Shown here: positions 1-5,078 of the stretch, piece after piece
How the letters are laid out: the number at the start of each line of letters is the position of its first letter
How positions within the stretch are numbered: the stretch's first letter is position 1
From: DUEN01 sp024277095
GTDB taxonomy: Bacteria; Chloroflexota; Anaerolineae; DUEN01
Direction of reading: 5' to 3'
DNA: 5,526 bases
NCBI GenBank assembly: GCA_024277095.1
Contig: JAJRVX010000263.1
Span: 1 to 5,526 of the forward strand
Notes under the pieces: model-generated
Databases searched by the model: none
Told to the model about the DNA's origin: nothing
What the model saw: only the letters and a program-made list of their open reading frames with translations
Made by a program: the position numbers and the translations under genes

Positions 1-27
1 CGGGCCCGCCACCTCGACCCGCCGCCT

Positions 28-57
28 AGTATAGCATGAAAGCATCGCCCGCGACAA
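28..57 (-). promoter_or_regulatory. Probable sigma70 promoter firing leftward out of the window
   Basis: Read on the minus strand, TATACT (28-33) is preceded by TGC, giving an extended -10. TTGTCG (52-57) lies 18 bp upstream as a partial -35 with 4 of 6 consensus bases. The same -10 hexamer, TATACT, is used by the serS and tRNA promoters elsewhere in the window, which supports the call. Its gene would lie to the left of the window, because only about 20 bases of leader remain and no coding sequence is visible in them. The -35 is weak, so this rests mainly on the -10. Confidence 0.5.
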
Positions 58-95
58 CGATCGCATCAACAGATCAGGAAGCTTCTTCCGAGAAT

Positions 96-345
96 GTGTC
101 TGAAAAATGCCGTTGCTTCTGCTATGGGGAGGCCCGGAGGGGCGGAGCCCCTTCGGAAAAAGCCCTTCTTTTGCCTTCGACCTGCCTGGCCTCGGCCTGG
201 GTCCTTCGGAAGGGGCCGAGAAAGGCAGATGCAGGCCGAAAAAGTGGGGTTTTCCGTGGAGGGGGCCTCCCCTCCACACCTCCCCCTGTGGAGCTAGTCG
301 TTGAGGGAGCTTCCTCGGACATCTTGCCGGTAAATTTTCAGACAC
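96..345. repeat. Hairpin-rich 250-bp segment with terminal inverted repeats (MITE-like)
   Basis: GTGTCTGAAAA at 96-106 is repeated exactly, inverted, at 335-345. Between these ends there is no credible gene but a series of strong hairpins. These are 134-143 with 147-156 (10 bp, one G-U, loop GGA), 182-197 with 214-228 (interrupted arms enclosing the palindrome 203-213), and 256-264 with 269-277 (9 bp perfect, loop GCCT). CGGAAAA (154-160) can also pair with TTTTCCG (250-256), so the whole segment could fold as a branched structure. Ends plus a non-coding palindromic interior suggest a non-autonomous transposable element or a dispersed structured repeat. No clear target-site duplication flanks the ends (GAGAAT to the left, GCCCTG to the right), so mobility is inferred only. 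Confidence 0.45.
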
Positions 346-414
346 GCCCTGAGGCCCCCCTCGAGTTCCCCGCCGCATTTCCATACGAAACGGATCCCCC
401 TCCTCAAATGGAGG

Positions 415-495
415 TAGCATGTTCTTTTCATGGGGGCTATCCCGCCAGATGCAAACTTCCTTGCGCGTTCTGGCGATGCAGCCCCTTCCATGCTA
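415..495. repeat. Nested imperfect palindrome upstream of the MFS gene
   Basis: Successive arms pair in order from the outside in: TAGCATG (415-421) with CATGCTA (489-495), GGGGCT (433-438) with AGCCCC (480-485), CGCCAGA (443-449) with TCTGGCG (469-475), and GCAA (451-454) with TTGC (461-464) around a six-base tip. The 24 paired bases per side in collinear order make one long cruciform or RNA stem with internal loops. The right arm runs into the extended -10 of the MFS promoter. It could be an operator, a structured RNA or a second short palindromic repeat; the sequence alone does not decide. Confidence 0.45.
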
Positions 496-499
496 TCAT
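471..499 (+). promoter_or_regulatory. Possible promoter of the MFS transporter gene
   Basis: TGC-TATCAT (491-499) is an extended -10, and the stretch CATGCTAT is shared with the leftward promoter at the window's left end. The -35 candidate with a 17-bp spacer, TGGCGA (471-476), is poor. Transcription would begin near 506 and give a leader of about 85 nt. The overlap with the palindrome at 415-495 suggests that the promoter could be controlled there. Confidence 0.35.
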
Positions 500-541
500 A
501 GCCCGGCCGAAGGGCTCCGCCGTTACGAGCAGACGGCGGGG
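500..541 (+). other. Two overlapping leader hairpins before the MFS start
   Basis: AGCCC (500-504) pairs with GGGCT (512-516), and CTCCGCCGT (515-523) pairs with ACGGCGGGG (533-541, one T-G pair) around a nine-base loop. The two stems share bases 515-516, so full pairing of one trims the other. No T-run follows, so neither looks like an intrinsic terminator. From about 542 to the ribosome binding site nothing further is seen. Confidence 0.35.
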
Positions 542-591
542 ACTCCTCACGACGCAGGGGGAATCCGCCGGACAGAGCACAGAGGGGAACG

Positions 592-1782
592 GTGACGCAT
601 ACAGAGAAACGGAAGCTGGTGGGACTGACGTACGCCGCAATGGCGCAGCACGGCATCGCCCTGGTGCTGATGGGCCCCGTACTGCCATCGATCATGGAGA
701 CGTTCAAGGTTCATGAGTCCGCGGCCGGGCTCATGTTGGGCCTCGGCTCCTTGGGATTCGCTTTGGGCCCGATGGTCGCCGGGACGATCACCGATCGATC
801 CGGGGTTAAGCGGGCGCTGCTCCTGGGGCTGTGGATCGAAGCGCTCATGCTCGGCCTGTTGGGATTCGCCCCGGCCTTCCGCTGGATCATCATCACCAAC
901 ATGCTGCTGCACTTCTTCGCCGCCTTCGTGGAGACGTCCGTGAACGTGATGCCGACGCTCATCGAGCGCCGCAACGCCGGCTCCCTGATGAACATCGTGC
1001 ACCTCTTCTTCAGCGTGGGAGCGCTGGTCTCCCCGATCCTGGCCGGGGTGATCCTGAAGACCACAGGAAGCTGGAGGCTGGTCTTCTGGTTCGTCGCCCT
1101 GCCCACGGTCCTGCTGGCTCTGATCGCCTGGCGCACCCCCTTCCCGGATCAGCATGCGGGGGCGGCCAAGACGAAGCGCCTCGTGCCCCTGGGGATCCTC
1201 CTGCGCGATCGCTCGATCCTACTGGGGGCGCTGGCCCTCTTCCTTTACGTCGGCGCCGAGGTGGGCGTCTCCAACTGGATCGTCCTCTACCTGAAGCGGC
1301 GGCTGGGGTTCGCCACCCTGGCCTCGACCTCCGGGCTGTCCGTGCTGTGGGTGGGGATCATGGTGGGCCGGTATCTGAACTCCCGGCTGGCCCGAACCCG
1401 CTCCAGCCGAGAGCTGGTGCTGTGGGCGGGCGTAGGCGGGCTGTTCACCGGCCTCGGGCTGCTCACGGCCCGCACCCCGCTGATGGCGTACATCTGGCTG
1501 GGGGGGATCGGCCTGTGCATGTCCGGCGTGTTCCCCAACATCATGGCCGAACTGAACGGACGAGATCCGGCGCGGGCAGGCGCCGTGACGGGCATCCTGA
1601 CGGTGGGGGCAGCCGCCGGCGCCATGGTCTCACAGCCGCTTCTGGGCGTGGTCGCCGAGCGAATGGGGCTGCCGGTGGCCATGGCGCTGCCGGGGATCAT
1701 GATGGGGCTTTTGACCGTCGCGTACCTGGGGGCGGTCGACATCAAGCCCGGGGAACGGGAGATGGAGGCGGCCAACCCGTGA
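592..1782 (+). CDS. MFS transporter, FHS (fucose/sugar permease)-like
   Basis: This 396-residue membrane protein fits a 12-helix Major Facilitator Superfamily carrier: two hydrophobic halves joined by a charged loop around residues 183-206. The loop after helix 2 carries the MFS motif A core D68-R69-x-G71-x-K73-R74. Three patches recall the FHS/sugar group: VETSVN (113-118, acidic E114 in about helix 4), YVGAEVGVSNW (219-229, E223) and the C-terminal SGVFPNIMAE (311-320). Substrate is not readable; a sugar or related small solute driven by protons is an inference from the resemblance. The GTG start is chosen because AGAGGGG (581-587) lies 4 nt upstream and the next hydrophobic stretch begins right after a short basic N-terminus. 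It stands alone, convergent with the tRNA cluster, so neighbours do not indicate a pathway. Confidence 0.85.
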   Translation: MTHTEKRKLVGLTYAAMAQHGIALVLMGPVLPSIMETFKVHESAAGLMLGLGSLGFALGPMVAGTITDRSGVKRALLLGLWIEALMLGLLGFAPAFRWIIITNMLLHFFAAFVETSVNVMPTLIERRNAGSLMNIVHLFFSVGALVSPILAGVILKTTGSWRLVFWFVALPTVLLALIAWRTPFPDQHAGAAKTKRLVPLGILLRDRSILLGALALFLYVGAEVGVSNWIVLYLKRRLGFATLASTSGLSVLWVGIMVGRYLNSRLARTRSSRELVLWAGVGGLFTGLGLLTARTPLMAYIWLGGIGLCMSGVFPNIMAELNGRDPARAGAVTGILTVGAAAGAMVSQPLLGVVAERMGLPVAMALPGIMMGLLTVAYLGAVDIKPGEREMEAANP

Positions 1783-1810
1783 ACTGCCCTCAGCCGGGGC
1801 ACAAAAACAA

Positions 1811-1837
1811 TCGCCCGGCCGGAAATCGGCCGGGCGA
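1811..1837 (-). terminator. Strong hairpin terminator, probably bidirectional
   Basis: An 11-bp perfect stem (1811-1821 with 1827-1837) closes a five-base loop. On the minus strand it is followed by TTGTTTTTGTG, a good U-rich tail, so it fits an intrinsic terminator for the leftward tRNA cluster that ends 15 bp earlier. On the plus strand it lies 28 bp after the MFS stop but is followed only by ACGTCTTTG, a weaker tail. It most likely serves both converging transcripts. Confidence 0.85.
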
Positions 1838-1851
1838 CGTCTTTGTGAGAA

Positions 1852-1927
1852 TGGTACCCTCGGCAGGATTTGAACCTGCGGCCTCAGCGTCCGCAGCGCT
1901 GCGCTCTATCCCCTGAGCTACGAGGGC
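1852..1927 (-). tRNA. tRNA-Arg, anticodon GCG
   Basis: The 76-nt cloverleaf is complete: a 7-bp acceptor stem (ending in a G1-U72 pair), D-arm GCTC/GAGC, a perfect 5-bp anticodon stem CAGCG/CGCTG, and a T-arm GCAGG/CCTGC with loop TTCAAAT. The anticodon loop CTGCGGA gives anticodon GCG, reading CGC and CGU (Arg). A20 in the D-loop and C35 in the anticodon match known arginine identity elements. The 3' CCA is encoded, after discriminator A73. It is the last gene of a three-tRNA cluster. A GCG anticodon is unusual, since most bacteria read these codons with tRNA-Arg(ACG) edited to inosine. Confidence 0.93.
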
Positions 1928-1966
1928 ACATGCACGCCGGACGGCAACTCACCGTCCAGCATCAGG

Positions 1967-2057
1967 CGGGGAGGAAGGGATTCGAACCCTTGGTGGAGGT
2001 TTTAGCCCCCACAACCGCTTAGCAGGCGGCCCCAATCGTCCACTCTGGCACCTCCCC
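1967..2057 (-). tRNA. tRNA-Ser, anticodon GCT
   Basis: This 91-nt class II tRNA has a 7-bp acceptor stem GGGGAGG/CCTCCCC, a T-arm AAGGG/CCCTT with loop TTCGAAT, and the long variable arm typical of serine tRNAs. The anticodon loop CTGCTAA gives GCT, reading AGC and AGU. The discriminator is G73, as expected for serine. The genome continues CCT rather than CCA, so the tail must be completed by the CCA-adding enzyme. It lies between the other two tRNAs. The spacer toward tRNA-Arg holds a small 6-bp hairpin (1939-1944 with 1952-1957) that may take part in processing. Confidence 0.95.
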
Positions 2058-2082
2058 AGACTGACGCTATAAGGTTGTTCAT

Positions 2083-2174
<92 letters not shown>

Positions 2175-2207
2175 TCGAGGTTGGGGCCCTCCCCCTATGA
2201 CGGTGCC

Positions 2208-2236
2208 AGTATACACAAGAGGGGTCGAATTGTCAA
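2208..2236 (-). promoter_or_regulatory. Consensus promoter of the tRNA cluster
   Basis: Read on the minus strand, TTGACA (2231-2236) is followed by a 17-bp spacer and TATACT (2208-2213). This is a perfect -35, ideal spacing and five of six -10 bases. Transcription would start near 2201 and run through tRNA-Ser(TGA), tRNA-Ser(GCT) and tRNA-Arg(GCG) to the hairpin at 1811-1837. Both hexamers and the spacing equal those of the serS promoter. Confidence 0.9.
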
Positions 2237-2274
2237 AAGCGAGCGTTTTTGGAACCATCCCCTGGACAAGCCAA

Positions 2275-2301
2275 ATGCCGGGGTCGCGGGGACCCCGGCA
2301 T
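2275..2301 (-). terminator. Hairpin terminator after serS
   Basis: An 11-bp perfect stem (ATGCCGGGGTC at 2275-2285 with its complement at 2291-2301) closes a five-base loop. It lies 41 bp past the serS stop and before the tRNA promoter. Leftward, the stem is followed by TTGGCTTG, a weak U tract, so termination may be incomplete. The remaining bases between serS and the promoter show nothing else. Confidence 0.6.
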
Positions 2302-2342
2302 CCGGCAGGAAGATCCAGAACGATCCCATCGGGCGGCCGGGA

Positions 2343-3623
2343 TCACCGGATCACCTCCACGCCGCCCATGTAAGGCCGCAACACCTCCGGCACGATCACG
2401 GAGCCATCTTTCTGCTGATAGTTCTCCAGGATGGCGATCATCACTCGCGGCAGCGCCAGCCCCGACCCGTTCAACGTGTGCACGAACTCCGGCCTGGCAC
2501 CCGGCTCCGGCCGATACCGGATGTTCGCCCGCCGCGCCTGGAAATCCATGAAGTTCGAGCAGGAGCTGACCTCCAGCCACTCCCGGCAGCCCGGCGCCCA
2601 CATCTCCACATCGTACTTGATGGCCGCCGTAAAGCTCAGATCGCCCGTGCACATCTGCACCACACGATGCGGGATGCCCAGGCGGCGGCACACCTCCTCC
2701 GCGTTGTCTACCAGCTTCTCCAGCTCCTCGTCCGAGGTGTGCGGCTCCACGAACTTCACCATCTCCACCTTGTCGAACTGATGCCCCCGCTTGATGCCGC
2801 GCACATCCCGCCCGGCCGACATCTTCTCACGCCGCCAGCAGGGCGTGTACGCCACGTGATAGATGGGCAGGCTGCCGGGCGGCAGGATCTCGTCCCGATA
2901 GAGGTTCGTGACCGGGACCTCCGCCGTGGGGACCCACCAGAGATCGTCCTCCACGTCGTGATAGAGGTTGTCCTCGAACTTGGGGAGCTGGCCCGTCCCC
3001 ACCAGGCACTCCCGCTTGACCACGAAGGGAGGATAGACCTCCGTGTAGCCGTGCTCGCTGACGTGCAGATCGATCATCCAGGTGATCAGCGCGCGCTGCA
3101 GACGGGCGCCCAGCCCCTTGAGCACGTAAAACCGGCTGCCGGAGATCTTCACGCCCCGCTCAAAGTCGATGATCCCCAAAGCCGGCCCCAGGTCCCAGTG
3201 AGGAAGGGGCTCAAAGTCGAAGTCCCTCGGCTCCCCCTCCGTACGAATCACCACGTTGTCGCGCTCATCCCTGCCCACGGGCACCTTGGGATGTGGCAGG
3301 TTGGGGATCTGCAACATGACATCGTGCAGCTCTGCCTCCACCTGTCGCAGGCGCTGATCCAACTCATTGATCCGCCGGCCGATTTCGCTCATCTCCGCCT
3401 TGATGGCCTCGGCCTCCTCCCGCTTCCCCTCTCGCATCAACTGTCCAATCCGCTTGCTGCCGGCGTTACGACGCGCGCGCAGCTCCTCCACCTCCGCCAG
3501 CAGGGACCGACGCTCCGCATCCAGCTCCAATACCCGATCGATCGGCGCGTCCTCCGCGCCCAACTTGCGCATGGCCTCTCGAACCATATCCGTCTGTTCC
3601 CGGATGATGCGGATGTCCAGCAT
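2343..3623 (-). CDS. serS: Seryl-tRNA synthetase
   Basis: This class II aminoacyl-tRNA synthetase (426 residues, normal length) charges tRNA-Ser with serine via seryl-adenylate in the cytoplasm. Residues about 28-105 are Glu/Arg-rich and form the antiparallel coiled-coil arm that grips the long variable arm of tRNA-Ser. The catalytic core shows TAEVP (233-237, serine site), motif 2 with R264 and E266 followed by SAGRDVRGIKRGHQFDKVE (269-287), EVSSCSNFMDFQARR (351-365) and motif 3 GSGLALPR (386-393, R393) leading into AILENYQ. The start is ATG at 3623, because AGGAGG (3631-3636) lies 7 nt upstream; an in-frame ATG at 3665 would lie inside the leader's terminator hairpin. It is controlled by the T-box leader and followed by two tRNA-Ser genes. 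Confidence 0.98.
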   Translation of the reverse strand: MLDIRIIREQTDMVREAMRKLGAEDAPIDRVLELDAERRSLLAEVEELRARRNAGSKRIGQLMREGKREEAEAIKAEMSEIGRRINELDQRLRQVEAELHDVMLQIPNLPHPKVPVGRDERDNVVIRTEGEPRDFDFEPLPHWDLGPALGIIDFERGVKISGSRFYVLKGLGARLQRALITWMIDLHVSEHGYTEVYPPFVVKRECLVGTGQLPKFEDNLYHDVEDDLWWVPTAEVPVTNLYRDEILPPGSLPIYHVAYTPCWRREKMSAGRDVRGIKRGHQFDKVEMVKFVEPHTSDEELEKLVDNAEEVCRRLGIPHRVVQMCTGDLSFTAAIKYDVEMWAPGCREWLEVSSCSNFMDFQARRANIRYRPEPGARPEFVHTLNGSGLALPRVMIAILENYQQKDGSVIVPEVLRPYMGGVEVIR

Positions 3624-3630
3624 ATCGAAA

Positions 3631-3636
3631 CCTCCT
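3631..3636 (-). promoter_or_regulatory. Ribosome binding site deciding the serS start
   Basis: AGGAGG on the minus strand lies 7 nt before ATG 3621-3623. It follows the T-box terminator, so only read-through transcripts carry it. This fixes the start at MLDIRIIREQ and excludes the upstream in-frame ATG. Confidence 0.9.
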
Positions 3637-3650
3637 CTGCCCTCCGAATG

Positions 3651-3686
3651 AAAAGCGCCCCTCATCCGACCAGGACGAGAGGCGCT
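3651..3686 (-). terminator. T-box-controlled intrinsic terminator of serS
   Basis: On the minus strand AGCGCCTCTCGTCC (3673-3686) pairs along all 14 positions, with two G-U pairs, with GGATGAGGGGCGCT (3654-3667) around a five-base loop. It runs into TTTTC, a short U tract. Its 5' arm overlaps the antiterminator (3670-3703), so only one of the two can form. Uncharged tRNA-Ser should favour the antiterminator and let RNA polymerase read into serS. Confidence 0.9.
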
Positions 3687-3931
3687 CTCGTGGTGCCACC
3701 TGGATTCGCCCCGCGCTCACGCCACGGGACCTCCGCGGGTCTGTCCGACCCCATCCGCTAACGGGGATGAACCGGCTCACCATACTGAGCACGCCGCCGT
3801 TCCGGTGAGCGACTCGGGAGGGGATTCGAGACGCCTGTGCTACCGCCTTGCACCACCCGGCGGCTCTCTGAAAGCACTACGACGCCCTACTCGTCTCCGT
3901 CGTCGTCGTTCCACGCTATCCCTTTCTTACG
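3654..3931 (-). promoter_or_regulatory. T-box riboswitch (serine) leader of serS
   Basis: The leader between promoter and serS shows the T-box parts in order. The Stem I base carries AGACGAGTAG (3887-3896). The distal Stem I loop region (3841-3870) shows AGAGAG, GGTGGTGCAA and a CCGCC/GGCGG stem. A specifier loop GAA-TCC follows, whose codon UCC (3822-3824) means serine, and then a Stem III region. The antiterminator has CCAGG (3699-3703) with CCTGG (3670-3674), the 7-nt bulge TGGCACC (3692-3698), and ACGAGA (3686-3691) with TCTCGT (3675-3680). The bulge UGGC pairs with the 3' end GCCA of uncharged tRNA with G73, which both local tRNA-Ser genes have. By family knowledge, uncharged tRNA-Ser turns serS on. 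The exact specifier register is inferred. Confidence 0.95.
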
Positions 3932-3937
3932 GGCTTC

Positions 3938-3966
3938 AGTATAGCACGGCGCAGTAGCCATGTCAA
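3938..3966 (-). promoter_or_regulatory. serS: Consensus promoter of the T-box/serS transcript
   Basis: On the minus strand TTGACA (3961-3966), a 17-bp spacer and TATACT (3938-3943) preceded by TGC give a near-perfect promoter with an extended -10. Transcription should begin near 3931, leaving a leader of about 308 nt before the serS start, a usual size for a T-box. Such a strong promoter suits control by attenuation after initiation. Confidence 0.92.
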
Positions 3967-3985
3967 TCTCGCATCAGCCCCACGG

Positions 3986-4015
3986 TTGGGAGTATCCATC
4001 CCGTTATGTTATAAT
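3986..4015 (+). promoter_or_regulatory. Promoter of the lipoprotein-acyltransferase operon
   Basis: TATAAT (4010-4015) is a perfect -10, extended by TG at 4007-4008. TTGGGA (3986-3991) lies 18 bp upstream as a 4-of-6 -35. Transcription would begin near 4022, about 37 nt before the start codon. Its -35 is only 19 bp from that of the divergent serS promoter. The site also argues against an ATG at 3960 as the start of the downstream gene, since that lies upstream of this promoter. Confidence 0.85.
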
Positions 4016-4058
4016 TTGGTCGGTTCGCGTTCACCGACACGCATATCAGGTCCTGAGT

Positions 4059-5075
4059 ATGATCCAGACCGGACACAGGTCTTCCACACATCCCATCTGG
4101 GGCGCTCTTCTCTGGCTCGTAGTCGGCTGGCTGCTCGCCGGCTGCGGCCAGGTCATCACCCGACCCACCCCCACGCCGACGCCGAAGGTCGCGGTGCCAC
4201 CGCGAGCCACCCCCCGGCCGACGGCCACCCCGGCTCCTTACACGCCGGAGCCCACCCCCACACCGACGGTCACCCCTACGCCGGTGATCTACGTCGTGCA
4301 GCGGGGGGACAACCTGCTCCGCATCGCCGGGCTCTACGGGATCAGCGTGGAGGCCCTACAGGAGGCCAACGGCATCACCGACCCGCGACGACTGCAGATC
4401 GGGCAAGAGCTGATCATCCCCCAGGAGGAGATCGTGTCGGGCGAGGCCACCCCCACGCCCACCCCCACACCGATGCCCATCGAGATCGAAAACCTGACCT
4501 TCCATCGGGCCCCCACAGGGGAGTTGTGGTGTCTGGGTGAGGTGCGCAACATCAATCAGGTGCCCCTGGAGCAGGTGCAGATCGAGATCGTCCTGGTGGA
4601 TGAGGCGCAGAAGGAGCTGGCGCGAGCCACGACCTTTGTGCAGACGGACCTGATCGAAGCGGGCGAGCGGGCCCCCTTCGTGGTCCAGTTCGATGGCACC
4701 CCACCGCCGTTCGCCAGCTATCGGATCGGGCCGCTCAGCGCGGTGCCCGCCTACATCGGAAGCTACTACCGCGATCTGGAGGTGCGGGACACGAACGGCC
4801 AGGGGGAGCGCTACGCGGCCTATCGGGTGACCGGACGCATCGTCAACGTGGGGCCGGAGGAGGCGGTCGGGGTCAACGTGGTCGTCACCGTCTACGACGC
4901 GCTGGGACGAGTGATCGGCGTGCGTCGGGGCGTTCCCAAGCACAACGTGATCCCTCGCGGCGGGGACACCACATTCCGGATCGAGGTGGTGCCCATCGGC
5001 GGGCCGGTCGCCACCTACACGGTGCTGGCCCAGGGGCGCCGGCTTCCCACACCGACTCCTATCCTCGGAGACTGA
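4059..5075 (+). CDS. LysM-domain lipoprotein with Thr-Pro linkers
   Basis: This 338-residue exported protein is probably tethered to the outer face of the cytoplasmic membrane. Residues 13-28 form a hydrophobic signal segment ending in a lipobox LAGC, with C29 as the predicted lipidated residue. A Thr/Pro-rich linker (about 35-76) leads to one LysM domain (about 78-121, YVVQRGDNLLRIAGLYGIS at its front), which by family knowledge binds peptidoglycan or other N-acetylglucosamine polymers. After a second TPTPTPTP stretch (131-138) come two beta-rich segments (about 141-225 and 236-325) of similar layout, each with a GEVRNIN- or GRIVNVG-like turn, resembling FxLYD-type domains. No catalytic residues are evident, so an adhesive or scaffolding role is likely. 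The start at 4059 fits the promoter and signal peptide; the AGG at 4048-4050 is a modest binding site. Confidence 0.85.
   Translation: MIQTGHRSSTHPIWGALLWLVVGWLLAGCGQVITRPTPTPTPKVAVPPRATPRPTATPAPYTPEPTPTPTVTPTPVIYVVQRGDNLLRIAGLYGISVEALQEANGITDPRRLQIGQELIIPQEEIVSGEATPTPTPTPMPIEIENLTFHRAPTGELWCLGEVRNINQVPLEQVQIEIVLVDEAQKELARATTFVQTDLIEAGERAPFVVQFDGTPPPFASYRIGPLSAVPAYIGSYYRDLEVRDTNGQGERYAAYRVTGRIVNVGPEEAVGVNVVVTVYDALGRVIGVRRGVPKHNVIPRGGDTTFRIEVVPIGGPVATYTVLAQGRRLPTPTPILGD
4162..4275 (+). repeat. Low-complexity Thr-Pro codon repeat
   Basis: Alternating ACC/ACG and CCC/CCG codons encode the Thr-Pro linker between lipobox and LysM domain. A shorter block of the same kind lies at 4447-4477. The strand is C-rich, so the opposite strand holds several runs of four or five G. 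Such tracts change length easily by slippage. Confidence 0.7.
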
Positions 5076-5078
5076 GCG

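Noticed and set aside
1..591. CRISPR array or phage attachment site in the gene-poor left end
   Set aside because: No regularly spaced direct repeats are present, and no tRNA fragment or integrase is seen.
294..707. Minus-strand open frame of 137 codons before the MFS gene
   Set aside because: It overlaps the MFS start and the structured region, and no recognisable domain or ribosome binding site supports it.
36..716. Long plus-strand open frame of 226 codons
   Set aside because: It spans the inverted-repeat segment, the palindrome and the start of the MFS gene, has low-complexity content and no binding site, and is better explained by high GC.
831..1916. Plus-strand 361-codon frame inside the MFS gene
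   Set aside because: It is an out-of-frame shadow, Arg/Gly/Pro-rich, and runs into the tRNA-Arg gene.
3624..3665. Extended serS start at ATG 3665
   Set aside because: That ATG lies within the T-box terminator stem, and AGGAGG sits exactly 7 nt before the ATG at 3623.
2181..3761. Plus-strand 526-codon open frame
   Set aside because: It is the antisense of serS, rich in His/Leu/Pro as expected of a GC-rich shadow, and also covers the T-box terminator.
3960..4058. N-terminal extension of the LysM lipoprotein from ATG 3960
   Set aside because: It would start upstream of the -10 at 4010-4015 and put 33 residues before an otherwise complete lipoprotein signal peptide.
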